From assembly GCA_016703765.1 (NCBI GenBank), contig JADJBL010000007.1, positions 1 to 64,000 on the forward strand: 64,000 nucleotides of DNA, given 5' to 3'. The notes below the pieces were generated by a model, which was not told the DNA's origin, did not search any database, and worked only from the letters and a program-made list of their open reading frames with translations. Made by a program: the position numbers and the translations under genes. This stretch comes from Saprospirales bacterium (GTDB lineage: Bacteria > Bacteroidota > Bacteroidia > Chitinophagales > Saprospiraceae). Of this stretch, positions 35,186 through 46,680 are shown piece after piece; the stretch's first letter is position 1; every line of letters starts with the position of its first letter.

Positions 35186-36576
35186 ATGAGAAGTATATAT
35201 CATTCGATTGTAATCCTGCTCCTCGCCGGCTCGTTTTTTCCGGCATGCGGCGTAGGCACAGGCAAGGAAAATGCGACTATGCAAGACACCATTGTGGACC
35301 CAATGGACTGGGTGAAAAATGCAAACATTTACGAGGTCAACATACGGCAATACACGCCGGAGGGTACTTTTAAAGCCTTTGGCGCCCATCTTCCCCGGCT
35401 ACGGGAAATGGGCGTGGATGTCCTGTGGCTTATGCCCATATTTCCCATTTCCAAAGAAAACCGGAAGGGGAGCCTGGGTAGCTATTATGCCGTAGGCGAT
35501 TACAATAAGGTCAACCCGGAGTATGGGACCCCGGAGGATTTTAAAGCGCTCGTTCGCCAGGCCCACGATCTGGGCATGAAAGTGATACTGGATTGGGTGG
35601 CCAATCACTCGGGCTGGGATAACCCCTGGGTTAAAGAACACCCCGAATGGTATACCAAAAACGAGAAAGGAGAGATCACCGACCCCATAGGGCAAGATGG
35701 CAAATCCTGGGGATGGACCGATGTGGCAGACCTGGATTTCAATAATCTGGAAATGCGGCAAGCCCAGATCGATGCTTTGAAGTTCTGGGTACGCGATATG
35801 GGCGTCGACGGCTTTCGCTGCGACGTGGCTTTTGAAGTGCCCGATGAATTCTGGATCGATGCGCGGACCCAGCTGGATTCCATCCGGCCGGTGTTTATGC
35901 TCGCAGAAGCGGAACATGCTCCGCACAGTAATAACGGCAGCTTTCAGACGTCCTACGGCTGGTCCTTTCATAAGCTCATGAACGCCATTGCCGAAGGGAA
36001 AGAGGATGCTACCGCTATTGCCGAATGGTTGAAACAGGCCCGGGAGAAGTTCAGCAAGGGTTTCCACATGCATTTTATCACCAACCACGACGAGAATTCC
36101 TGGAACGGGACCGAATTCGAACGAATGGGGATGGGGTCGAGACCTTTGCCGTCCTGGCCCTTACCTTCGATGGAATGCCCCTGATGTATAGCGGGCAGGA
36201 AGTTTCGCTAAACAAGCGGCTCCGCTTTTTCGACAAGGACACAATCGACTGGAGCGGTGCATCCATGAAGGATTTCTATGCCACCCTCCTACAGTTGAAA
36301 CACGAAAACACTGCCTTATGGAACGGGGCTGAGGGGGGAGAACCGAAAATCATTTCCAACACCAATGAAAAGGCCGTCTTTTCCTACATGCGGGAAAAGG
36401 GGGAAAACCGCGTGGTCGTCGTCCTCAACCTGACGGGCGAATCCCAGGAAGTGAGCCTGAACGGCTCGGATTACGTAGGAGATTATACCAACCTCTTTGC
36501 AAACAGGAGCATTACCCTGTCGGAAGACATGGTCTTCCAGCTCAATCCATGGGACTACTTTGTCCTGGTCCGCTAA
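35186..36576 (+). CDS. GH13 alpha-amylase-type enzyme, lipoprotein, one frameshift
   Basis: ATG 35186 ([20 protein letters not shown] then C) gives a lipoprotein signal; ATG 35153 is an alternative start. The GH13 barrel starts [20 protein letters not shown]. The catalytic nucleophile lies in [16 protein letters not shown], the acid/base in VFMLAEAEH and the third carboxylate in [13 protein letters not shown]4 run at 36127-36130 should be G5; repair joins FERMG to [20 protein letters not shown]. The repaired length of about 463 aa is complete, including the C-terminal beta domain ending [10 protein letters not shown]. It should hydrolyse alpha-1,4-glucans in the envelope. Confidence 0.88.
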
Positions 36577-36606
36577 CGCCATTGCCTAACCAAAACCAAC
36601 CCGGCT

Positions 36607-38163
36607 ATGAAGCAACACAAAACGCAGAAACCCAAGCTCAGTTTCTGGCAAATCTGGAACATGAGCTTCGGCTTTTTGGGTATCCAGTTCGGCTTCGGCC
36701 TGCAGAATGCCAACGTCAGCAGGATTTTCCAAACCCTGGGGGCTAATGTCGACGATATCCCCATCCTGTGGGTAGCCGCTCCCGCCACTGGGTTGATTGT
36801 CCAGCCCATCATCGGATATTTGAGCGATCGAACCTGGCACCCCCGTTGGGGTCGCCGACGCCCTTATTTCCTGATAGGGGCCATTATGGCATCCATTGCC
36901 CTGTGTCTCATGCCCAACTCCCCAACACTTTGGATCGCCGCCGGCATGTTGTGGATCATGGACGCTTCTATCAATATCTCCATGGAACCCTTCCGTGCAT
37001 TTGTTGGAGATAACCTGCCAAGTTCGCAGCGCACGCAGGGTTTCGCCATGCAGAGTTTTTTTATCGGCATCGGCGCGGTGGTCGCGTCGGCCCTGCCCTA
37101 TATGCTGACCAACTGGTTTGGGGTCGCCAACACGGCGCCGGAGGGCATTATCGCTCCTTCCGTTCGCTGGGCTTTTTATATCGGGGCAGCTGTATTCTTT
37201 CTGGCTGTACTTTGGACTGTTATGAGATCCCGGGAGTATTCGCCCGATGAGGTGGCCGGCTTTTCAGACCATGAGGAGGAAACCTATAAAGGCGAGCGCC
37301 ATACGAAAGAAGAATTCCATTCGAATGGGCAAAAGCAATTGACCGTCGGGTCTATCATCCTCCTGGCAGGGCTCGGTCTGGTCTATTGGTTAAGCACGCA
37401 AAACCTGGACAAGCAATTGTACATTTTTGCTGGGATGATCTCCCTGGCAGGCTTGCTGGCCATTGGCTCGGGTTTGCTCCAAATGTTTGGCAGGTATAAA
37501 AATGGGTTCGTTACGATCATCAACGATTTTCAGCACATGCCCAAAACCATGAAACAATTGGCAATCGTCCAGTTCTTTTCCTGGTTTGCCCTTTTTGCCA
37601 TGTGGATTTACACGACATCGGGAGTGACCAGCCATATTCTGGGAAGCTCCGATACCACATCCAAGACCTATAACGATGGCGCAGATGTAGTGGGATTGTG
37701 GTTTGGCGCATACAATCTGGTCTGTTTCCTCGTAGCGTTTCTGATTCCCATGTTTGCCGCAAAAACCAGCAGGAAGTTTGCCCACTTTGTTTGCCTGGCC
37801 CTGGGTGGGCTGGGCCTGACTTCCATTTTCTTTATCAAAGACCTCATGTGGGGCTACCTGAGTATGGTGGGCGTCGGAATTGCCTGGGCGAGTATCCTCT
37901 CCGTACCTTATGCCATGCTTGCAGGGGCTTTGCCTCCGGCCAAGATGGGTTATTACATGGGGGTATTCAACTTTTTCATCGTGATCCCGCAACTCGTGGC
38001 AGCCGCATTGCTCGGTGTATTGGTGGCAGAGCTATTCAACTCCGAGCCTATCTATGCCCTGGTGATCGGAGGCTGTTCGATGATCGTCGCCGGATTGTTC
38101 AGCTTGTTGGTGGATGACAAGGAAGATATCCACATCAAAGAGATTGGTAAAATGAAGAAATAA
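36607..38163 (+). CDS. MFS sugar importer of the SLC45/GPH-like maltose type
   Basis: The 518-aa protein has about twelve membrane helices and the loop signature [19 protein letters not shown] between helices 2 and 3, characteristic of SLC45-type and GPH-type sugar:cation symporters. It begins [20 protein letters not shown], like maltose transporters of Bacteroidota and Shewanella. The inferred role is inner-membrane maltose/maltodextrin uptake feeding the cytoplasmic phosphorylase. It lies 30 bases after the amylase gene and 4 bases before the next GH13 gene. Confidence 0.9.
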   Translation: MKQHKTQKPKLSFWQIWNMSFGFLGIQFGFGLQNANVSRIFQTLGANVDDIPILWVAAPATGLIVQPIIGYLSDRTWHPRWGRRRPYFLIGAIMASIALCLMPNSPTLWIAAGMLWIMDASINISMEPFRAFVGDNLPSSQRTQGFAMQSFFIGIGAVVASALPYMLTNWFGVANTAPEGIIAPSVRWAFYIGAAVFFLAVLWTVMRSREYSPDEVAGFSDHEEETYKGERHTKEEFHSNGQKQLTVGSIILLAGLGLVYWLSTQNLDKQLYIFAGMISLAGLLAIGSGLLQMFGRYKNGFVTIINDFQHMPKTMKQLAIVQFFSWFALFAMWIYTTSGVTSHILGSSDTTSKTYNDGADVVGLWFGAYNLVCFLVAFLIPMFAAKTSRKFAHFVCLALGGLGLTSIFFIKDLMWGYLSMVGVGIAWASILSVPYAMLAGALPPAKMGYYMGVFNFFIVIPQLVAAALLGVLVAELFNSEPIYALVIGGCSMIVAGLFSLLVDDKEDIHIKEIGKMKK

Positions 38164-38167
38164 GGCT

Positions 38168-40107
38168 ATGGCATTAAAAACATTAATGGCCTTTTGGGGC
38201 CTGGTCATATTCCCGCTTTTGCTGTTTGCTCAACCCGTAAGTATATACAACGACGACCCGGAGCAACGCCTGCCGGTCGGCATGGAAAAACCTGCCCACC
38301 GCTTTATTTCCGCCGCAGGAGGTAAGGTGGCTCAAGCAAGGGTAGAGCCGCCGTTTTGGTGGATAGGCATGCACAGCCCCATGCTAGAAGTGATGATTTA
38401 CGACCAGGGGGTCCGCGATTTCGAAGCGGCTATTCAATATCCCGGGGTTTCTATCCGGAAGACGACCCGGCTTCAAAACCCGAATTACCTCTTTCTGGAA
38501 CTGGAAATCGGCCCTGGCGCCAAACCCGGCAAGTTCGATATCAACCTGAAAAAAGGGACTCTTTCGAAGAAATATACCTATGAGATTCGGCAAAAAACAC
38601 GGACAAGAGCCGCGTGCAAGGGCTTTCGCCCGCCGACTTCATCTATCTGCTAATGCCCGACCGTTTTGCCAACGGCGACCCTACGAACGATAGCGTGGAA
38701 GGTATGAGCATAGAGGGGGTGAACCGCGAAAAGATGTATTTCCGCCACGGCGGAGACCTGCAAGGGGTGATCGATAATCTGGACTACCTCAAATCGCTGG
38801 GCATCACGGCTATATGGCTCAATCCCGTGGTGGAATGCGACCAACCCTACGAATCCTACCACGGGTACGCCATCACCAATCACTTCCTGATCGACCGCCG
38901 CTTCGGGAGCAATGAGAAATATCTGGAACTGGTTCAGAAGGCCCACGAAAAAGGCATCAAGATCATCATGGACATCGTGCCCAACCACGTGGGCGACCAG
39001 CACTGGATGATCGGAGATCTGCCGGATGAAACCTGGATCCATCAATTTCCCGAATTCACCCGCACCACCTATCGGGACCCGACCCTCATGGACCCCTATG
39101 CCTCGGAAAAAGACCGAAGCATTATGAGCGATGCCTGGTTCGACCATCACATGCCCGACCTCAACCAAAAGCACCCCCAGGTTGCCAACTATTTAACGCA
39201 GAGCTATTTGTGGTGGGTCGAGTATTCCGGCCACGATGCCTACCGCATCGACACCTACGCCTATCCGGACCAGTCCTATATGGCTGCCCTCGGAAAACGC
39301 CTTCAGGAGGAATACCCCAGGCTTTCCTTCTTTGCGGAAACCTGGGTGCATGGAGTAGCCAACCAGGCCCAATACACTCAAAACAACAACCTCAGGGAAG
39401 GGTACAACTCCTATTGCCCCGGGGTAACGGATTTCCAATTGCACTATGCCCTCAACGAAGCCCTGACCAGGACTCAAGGATGGTCGGAAGGGGCGGCGCG
39501 GATTTATTACACCCTGATGCAGGATTTCCTGTACGAGGATCCCTACCGCAATGTAACCTTTCTGGACAACCACGACCTCAGCCGGTTCTATTCGGTGATA
39601 GGGGAGAACCTGGCCAAATTCAAGAGCGGGCTCGCGTTTCTGATGACTACTAGGGGCATTCCGATGATCTATTACGGCACGGAGATCGGGATGAAGAATT
39701 TCACCGACCCGGACGGAAAGGTCCGGGAAGATTTTCCGGGCGGTTGGCAAGGCGACGCTCAAAATAAGTTCCTGCCTTCGGGAAGAAGTCCTCAGGAGCA
39801 GGAGATTTTTGAATATGTCCAAAAACTGGCGCTTTACCGGCAGAAAACACCTGCCTTGCAGGGGGGGCGCCTGACACAATTTGTGCCCGAGAATGGGGTT
39901 TACGTTTATTTTCGCTTCGATTCCCAAAAAACGGTCATGGTGGTGATGAATACCCATGAAACCGAAGCCTTGGTGGACACCGCCCGCTTCCGCGAACGAA
40001 TGGACGGGTTTACGAAGGGCAGGGAGATTGTGACGGGAGGAGTAATCGAAAACCTGAGCAGCATCCGGGTGCCCGGTTTCACGACCTGGGTCCTTGAGCT
40101 GAACTAG
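38168..40107 (+). CDS. SusA-like neopullulanase/cyclomaltodextrinase (GH13), one frameshift
   Basis: The signal peptide (MALKTLMAFWGLVIFPLLLF) is followed by an Ig-like N-domain (PPFWWIGMHSPMLEVMIYDQ). An A6 run at 38592-38597 should be A7; repair joins YEIRQK to NTDKSRVQGLSPADFIYLLM. The GH13 core then runs PDRFANGDPTNDSV, HGGDLQGVIDNLDYLKSLGI, nucleophile GHDAYRIDTYAYP, acid SFFAETWVHG and FLDNHDLSRF. About 646 aa, close to periplasmic SusA. It is the last gene of the operon, and its TAG shares the CTAG tetramer with the convergent mltG stop. Confidence 0.9.
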
Positions 40108-41144
40108 CGGCCGTTTTGGAAGTTCCTCAGGTTTTTTTTGTACCTGGACACGTTTTGATTATGCCCCGCCAGGGTCTCCGCAAATTGATGCATCCCCGAC
40201 CCGTCGCCGGCGGCGCAAAAATACATATATTGGTGCTCCTCCCGGTTTAACACCGCATCGATGCTGGCGATGGAAGACATGGCGATAGGTCCCGGAGGCA
40301 AGCCCGCATAAACATAAGTGTTGTAAGGAGAGTCGAACTCCTTGTGGTAGTTGAGCACCCGGGTGGTTTCAAAATCGCGCGTGGCGAAAACGCAGGTGGG
40401 ATCCGCCTGCAAGCGCATCCCGATCCGGAGGCGATTGAGGTACACCCCTGCGATACGGCGTTTTTCGCTGTTTTGGTTGGTTTCCTTCTCGACGATGGCG
40501 GCCAGGGTGTACACTTCCGTCGGCGTGAGGTTTAGTTTTGCCGCTTTCTCCTTTCTCAAATCCTTTTCCCAAAACCGCTCGTGTTCTTTTTGCATCCGTT
40601 CCAGAAATTTTTCGGGAGAAGTGTTCCAGAAGAACTCGTAGGAATTAGGGATGAACAAGGCCATCAGGGTTTCTTCCGTATAACCCAGAGGGGAGATGGT
40701 CTGGTAGTTTTTAAAGGCATTTAGCAGGGTGGCGGAATCCGGTTCGATGAATCGGGCCACCTTTCCAGCCACATTTTCCAAAAGGCGTTCGTTGGTGAGC
40801 ACCACGTATACCGGAGTCTGGCGTCCTCCCCGGAGATGCCGGATCAATTGAAGGTGGTTCCATCCTGGTTGTATTTCGTACCTGCCGGGCCGCATGGGGT
40901 CCCGATAGTATTTCAGTCTTTCGGCCACGGTCCGAAATCCTTCCTGGTCGCTGATAATGCCCTGCGCCATCAACAATTCTTCCACTTCCCCTCCACTGGA
41001 GCCGGTCGGGATTTCGACAAAATAGTTCTCCAGGCCCTGCGGCACGACCGGTTTGAAATAGATCCTGTAATATTTCGAACCCAAAAAGACCCCCAATAAA
41101 ACGACCAGGGCCAAGGCCCCGAGAATTATCTTTTTATAGTGCAT
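40104..41144 (-). CDS. mltG: Endolytic murein transglycosylase MltG
   Basis: MltG cleaves nascent peptidoglycan glycan strands at the inner membrane. The 346-aa protein has an N-terminal anchor (IILGALALVVLLGVFLGSKY), a LysM-like segment (FVEIPTGSSGGEVEELLMAQ) and the YceG domain with catalytic Glu in LAAIVEKETNQNSEKRRIAG. The motif LQADPTCVFATRDFETTRV and the conserved YNTYVYAGLPPGPIAMSSI follow. The stop overlaps the stop of the SusA-like gene by 4 bases. panB lies 12 bases upstream on the same strand. Confidence 0.95.
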   Translation of the reverse strand: MHYKKIILGALALVVLLGVFLGSKYYRIYFKPVVPQGLENYFVEIPTGSSGGEVEELLMAQGIISDQEGFRTVAERLKYYRDPMRPGRYEIQPGWNHLQLIRHLRGGRQTPVYVVLTNERLLENVAGKVARFIEPDSATLLNAFKNYQTISPLGYTEETLMALFIPNSYEFFWNTSPEKFLERMQKEHERFWEKDLRKEKAAKLNLTPTEVYTLAAIVEKETNQNSEKRRIAGVYLNRLRIGMRLQADPTCVFATRDFETTRVLNYHKEFDSPYNTYVYAGLPPGPIAMSSIASIDAVLNREEHQYMYFCAAGDGSGMHQFAETLAGHNQNVSRYKKNLRNFQNGR

Positions 41145-41156
41145 AGAAAACGAGCC

Positions 41157-41972
41157 TTAGTACTGTTCTCCCTCATTGGGAAACTTCTTTTCCTTCACAT
41201 CCCCGATATAATGTTCTACCGCCGTTTTGATTTGATCGAAGAGACCCAGGTAATGGCGGATAAATCTCGGTTGAAAGTCCTTGGTGATGCCCAGCATGTC
41301 GTGGGTGACGAGCACCTGCCCATCTGTATCTGCCCCGGCGCCAATGCCGATGGTGGGGATGGTCAGGCTTTCCGAAACGGATTTTGCCAATTTGGCGGGT
41401 ATTTTTTCCAGTACGAGGGCGAAACAACCCATGGATTCCAGCAACTGGGCATCCTGGAGCAGTTTCTGGGCCTCTTCTTCCTCCTTGGCGCGCACGGAGT
41501 AAGTCCCGAATTTGTATATGGATTGGGGCGTCAGGCCCAAATGCCCCATGACCGGGACGCCTGCCGAAAGGATTCGTTTGACGGACTCCTCGATCTCGGC
41601 GCCTCCCTCCAGTTTTACGGCATGGGCGCCGGCTTCCTTCATGATCCGGACCGTCGATTCCAGCGCGATGCGGGAATTGCCCTGGTAGGACCCAAAAGGC
41701 AGGTCGACCACCACGAGGGCGCGGTTTACGGCGCGAACCACGGAGGCCGCGTGATAGATCATTTGGTCGAGGGTGATGGGGAGGGTCGTTTCGTGCCCGG
41801 CCATGACGTTGGACGCCGAGTCGCCTACCAGCAGCACATCGATTCCCGCCTCATCCAGAATTCTGGCCATGGAATAGTCGTAAGCGGTGAGCATGCTGAT
41901 TTTCTCCCCCTCCGTTTTCATCGCTTGTAACACGTGGGTGGTCACCCTTTTGACTTGTTTGCTTACGGACAT
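41157..41972 (-). CDS. panB: 3-methyl-2-oxobutanoate hydroxymethyltransferase
   Basis: PanB makes ketopantoate for pantothenate and CoA synthesis. The 271-aa length is normal. Family motifs present are [40 protein letters not shown] with the metal-binding Asp, [24 protein letters not shown] with the catalytic Glu, [13 protein letters not shown] and [23 protein letters not shown] 41972 ([13 protein letters not shown]) is preferred over 42020 because the promoter element TACCTTTG lies between the two. Confidence 0.96.
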   Translation of the reverse strand: MSVSKQVKRVTTHVLQAMKTEGEKISMLTAYDYSMARILDEAGIDVLLVGDSASNVMAGHETTLPITLDQMIYHAASVVRAVNRALVVVDLPFGSYQGNSRIALESTVRIMKEAGAHAVKLEGGAEIEESVKRILSAGVPVMGHLGLTPQSIYKFGTYSVRAKEEEEAQKLLQDAQLLESMGCFALVLEKIPAKLAKSVSESLTIPTIGIGAGADTDGQVLVTHDMLGITKDFQPRFIRHYLGLFDQIKTAVEHYIGDVKEKKFPNEGEQY

Positions 41973-41996
41973 AGCGCCTATTTGTTTATTAGCGGA

Positions 41997-42004
41997 CAAA
42001 GGTA
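41997..42004 (-). promoter_or_regulatory. Putative -7 promoter element of panB
   Basis: The minus strand reads TACCTTTG, an exact TAnnTTTG element, 24 bases upstream of the panB ATG at 41972. No -33 TTTG lies at the usual spacing; one occurs 13 bases away. Confidence 0.4.
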
Positions 42005-42043
42005 GGACAGATCGGAGCAAATATTTTTATTCGGAAGGAGAAA

Positions 42044-42074
42044 TTGTTTCCTTTGTGGGCTTATAGTACATTTG
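42044..42074 (+). promoter_or_regulatory. Promoter of the lipoprotein gene at 42079, near-leaderless
   Basis: TTG at 42044-42046 and TACATTTG at 42067-42074 are separated by 20 bases, an exact fit to the Bacteroidota -33/-7 consensus. The -7 element ends only 4 bases before the ATG at 42079, so the transcript would start at or next to the start codon. Confidence 0.55.
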
Positions 42075-42078
42075 CGGC

Positions 42079-43077
42079 ATGAAAAATTTTGGATTTCTGG
42101 CAGGAGCGCTCTTCGTAGCTTTGTTTACCTCCTGCGATCAGGATATCGACCTGACAGCCGATTGGCAAAACATACCCATCGTTTACGGGCTTTTGAATGA
42201 AGCCGACTCGGCGCACTACATCCGGGTGGAGAAGGCATTTCAGGATCAGAACGGCAACGCCTTCCTGGCGGCGCTCGAACCCGATTCCCTTTATTACCAG
42301 GACGCGACGGTGAGGTTGTTGAACCTCACGACGGGTAAGCAAGCCACGTTGGTCAAGGTGGACGGCGCAGCGGAAGGCTATCCGAGGGATTCCGGCGATT
42401 TTGCGCAATTGCCCAACTATCTGTACAAGGTTCACTCCAATAATTTTCCGCTCGAAGGCGGCGATGAGATCCGCTTTCGCCTCGAAAGGGGAGATAATCT
42501 CCCCGAGGTGACGGCCGATTGCGTGGTTTTGAGCGAAATCCAGCCCCAGGGTTTATTTGCGGGCTCCAACCTCGACTTCTCCGAAGACGACGACATTACG
42601 TTCCGCTGGCGCGCGGGCGATGAGGCCAGGATATTCGACCTTACCCTGGTGATCCATTACGACGAAAAGCTGGCAGGCAATCCCGATGTCCAATCGTATT
42701 CGCTGGAGTGGCCGATGGTGAAAAATGTAAAACGCTCGGGAAGCTCCGCTACGATCATCGCCAAAATCTTCGGCCTGGAGTTCTACAAATTTCTCGAAGC
42801 CAGTATCGAAGCCCGGCCCGACGCAACGCGCATCCTGACCGGCATGGACCTCGTGATCACCGGCGGCGGCGAAGCCGTCGAGCAATATATATCCATTGCG
42901 CTGGCTAACACCGGCATCACCAGTTCGCAGGAAATTCCAATCTACTCCAATATCTCCGAGGGCAGGGGTATTTTCACCTCCATCGTCCGCACCACCGTTC
43001 CGGATTTGCAGCTCAGCGCTGAAAGCGACAATTACCTCAAAACCTCGACTGTCACAGCTGACCTAAATTTTCAGTAA
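42079..43077 (+). CDS. DUF4249-like lipoprotein
   Basis: This 332-aa protein has a lipoprotein signal (MKNFGFLAGALFVALFTSC) followed by DQDIDLTADWQNIPIVYGLL. The body has a beta-sandwich start (HYIRVEKAFQDQNGNAFLAA, ATVRLLNLTTGKQATLVKV) as in DUF4249-type Bacteroidota lipoproteins, which are often near TonB-dependent receptors; none is adjacent here. It seems to be a single-gene unit with its own promoter. The function is unknown. Confidence 0.6.
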   Translation: MKNFGFLAGALFVALFTSCDQDIDLTADWQNIPIVYGLLNEADSAHYIRVEKAFQDQNGNAFLAALEPDSLYYQDATVRLLNLTTGKQATLVKVDGAAEGYPRDSGDFAQLPNYLYKVHSNNFPLEGGDEIRFRLERGDNLPEVTADCVVLSEIQPQGLFAGSNLDFSEDDDITFRWRAGDEARIFDLTLVIHYDEKLAGNPDVQSYSLEWPMVKNVKRSGSSATIIAKIFGLEFYKFLEASIEARPDATRILTGMDLVITGGGEAVEQYISIALANTGITSSQEIPIYSNISEGRGIFTSIVRTTVPDLQLSAESDNYLKTSTVTADLNFQ

Positions 43078-43146
43078 TCTGTCCGGAATTCTGCCTTTTT
43101 GACATACCTCCCTGCCGTTTCTGCGTCGAATCGGCAGGTTTTCCAA

Positions 43147-43162
43147 TTGGCATAAGCCTTGT
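43147..43162 (+). promoter_or_regulatory. Sigma-54-like -24/-12 promoter upstream of dnaK
   Basis: TTGGCATAAGCCTTGT matches the sigma-54 consensus TTGGCAC-N4/5-TTGC in spacing, with the GG and TTG elements correctly placed and one deviation in each half. A start site about 12 bases downstream of the -12 element would leave a leader of about 26 bases before ATG 43200. No TAnnTTTG element is visible upstream of dnaK. Confidence 0.4.
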
Positions 43163-43199
43163 GTGTTAAGGGGCGTAACAAAAGCTCAAATACACCAGT

Positions 43200-45118
<1,919 letters not shown>

Positions 45119-45142
45119 GCTTTTTCACCATGACGCTTTCAG

Positions 45143-45179
45143 GCCCTTTCCCGGCACCCCGGGAAAGGGCTTTTCTTTT
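45143..45179 (+). terminator. Rho-independent terminator of dnaK
   Basis: A 12-bp GC-rich stem (GCCCTTTCCCGG at 45143-45154 with 45159-45170) and a 4-base loop are followed by TTTTCTTTT. It lies 24 bases after the dnaK stop. Confidence 0.93.
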
Positions 45180-45249
45180 GCGCCACCCTGAAATCACGGC
45201 AACTTTTGCTAATTTTGGGCCGCAAGCGAAATAATATATAGTTTTTCTT

Positions 45250-46131
45250 ATGACCATAATTGACGGAAAACAACTCAGCGAAACGATCAAACTGGAGATC
45301 GCCCAGGAGGTTGCGGCCATCAAGGCAGCCGGAGGCAAAATACCCCACCTCGCCGCCGTACTGGTAGGCGAAAACCCCGCCAGCCAGGCTTATGTAGGAA
45401 GCAAGGTGCGTTCCTGCGAACAGGTGGGGTTTCAATCCACCCTCGTCAAACGCGATGCCTCTATTTCTGAACAGGAACTCCTTTCCATCGTGGACGAACT
45501 GAACCAAGACCCCTCCGTCGACGGCTTTATCGTTCAGTTGCCTCTTCCGGGACATATAGACGAAAACAAAGTAATTCTGGCCATCGACCCCCGCAAGGAT
45601 GTAGACGGCTTTCATCCCGTCAACTTCGGGCGCATGGCGCAGGGTATGCCCAGCTTTGTTTCCGCCACCCCTTATGGCATTCTTCAAATGCTCGAACGCT
45701 ATAACATCCCGACCGATGGGAAGCATTGCGTGGTCGTCGGCAGGAGCAATATCGTCGGCACCCCGATCAGCATCCTGCTTTCCAGGAAAGCCAAGGTGGG
45801 CAACTGTACCGTGACCCTAACCCACAGCCGCACCAAAGACCTGCCGGCCGAAACACGCAGGGCGGATATTCTCATCGCAGCGATCGGTATTCCTGAGTTT
45901 GTGAAGGGAGATTGGGTGAAGGAAGGCGTAGTGGTAATCGACGTAGGGATCAATAGAATAGAAGACCCTGCTTCCAAAAAAGGATACCGGCTGGTGGGCG
46001 ATGTGGATTTCGAACAAGTGGCGCCCAAATCCAGTTATATTACTCCGGTGCCCGGCGGCGTAGGACTCATGACGGTGACGAGCCTTTTGATGAATACCCT
46101 CAAAGCCGCTAAAAAAGAGATCTATCCCTGA
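45250..46131 (+). CDS. folD: Bifunctional methylene-THF dehydrogenase/cyclohydrolase
   Basis: FolD interconverts 5,10-methylene- and 10-formyl-tetrahydrofolate using NADP. The 293-aa protein has the substrate motif [19 protein letters not shown] with the catalytic Lys, [34 protein letters not shown], the nucleotide-binding [20 protein letters not shown] and the C-terminal [19 protein letters not shown]. An exact TAATTTTG -7 element at 45210-45217 lies 32 bases upstream; no -33 box is well spaced. A DinB-like gene follows after 21 bases. Confidence 0.97.
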   Translation: MTIIDGKQLSETIKLEIAQEVAAIKAAGGKIPHLAAVLVGENPASQAYVGSKVRSCEQVGFQSTLVKRDASISEQELLSIVDELNQDPSVDGFIVQLPLPGHIDENKVILAIDPRKDVDGFHPVNFGRMAQGMPSFVSATPYGILQMLERYNIPTDGKHCVVVGRSNIVGTPISILLSRKAKVGNCTVTLTHSRTKDLPAETRRADILIAAIGIPEFVKGDWVKEGVVVIDVGINRIEDPASKKGYRLVGDVDFEQVAPKSSYITPVPGGVGLMTVTSLLMNTLKAAKKEIYP

Positions 46132-46152
46132 ATGGAAAACGCTCGATGAATT

Positions 46153-46671
46153 ATGGACTGCAAAGAAGGGAACGAATATATTCTCCGGCAAATAGATGAT
46201 TTGCTCCTCCAGGTAGACCGCGAAATCTATGCCCGGCCGCTCGACCTTTTTCAAGGCGCCACCATTGGCCAACATATCCGCCATATCCTTAATTTTTACC
46301 AGGCTTTGCTTCGGGGCGCCGACAAAGGCCTGATCGACTACGCCGACCGCGAGCGCGACTTGCAGATCGAACAGGATCCGGCCCTCGCCCGACAGGTTTT
46401 TCTGTATGTCTCACGAGATATCCAGGGGCTGGATGAGGAACGCGAGCTTCCGGTCCTCGCAGATTTTATCCCCGATAAAGCGGTGGGTAGGCCCATTGTG
46501 CAGTCCACCCTGGGAAGAGAATTGATGTTTGCGTTTGACCACGCAGTCCACCATCTCGCCATGGTGAGGATCGGCCTTCAGGTATGCCATCCGGATCTCC
46601 ATTTGCAGGAAGAGCTGGGTGTGGCGCCTTCGACCCTCAAATTTCAAAAAGAGCAAAATTCCGCTTCCTAA
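46153..46671 (+). CDS. DinB-family protein
   Basis: This 172-aa helical protein (MDCKEGNEYILRQIDDLLLQ) has the three metal-binding histidine positions of the DinB four-helix bundle: TIGQHIRHILNFYQ in the second helix and the pair in FAFDHAVHHLAMVRIG. DinB-like proteins include thiol transferases, but most have unknown substrates. It is probably co-transcribed with folD and prmA. Confidence 0.85.
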   Translation: MDCKEGNEYILRQIDDLLLQVDREIYARPLDLFQGATIGQHIRHILNFYQALLRGADKGLIDYADRERDLQIEQDPALARQVFLYVSRDIQGLDEERELPVLADFIPDKAVGRPIVQSTLGRELMFAFDHAVHHLAMVRIGLQVCHPDLHLQEELGVAPSTLKFQKEQNSAS

Positions 46672-46680
46672 TTGTACCGG

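Noticed and set aside
43112..43145. Weak hairpin (CCTGCCG/CGGCAGG) as terminator of the lipoprotein gene before dnaK
   Set aside because: Only a 7-bp stem with a 14-base loop and a short T tract; not strong enough to list as a terminator.
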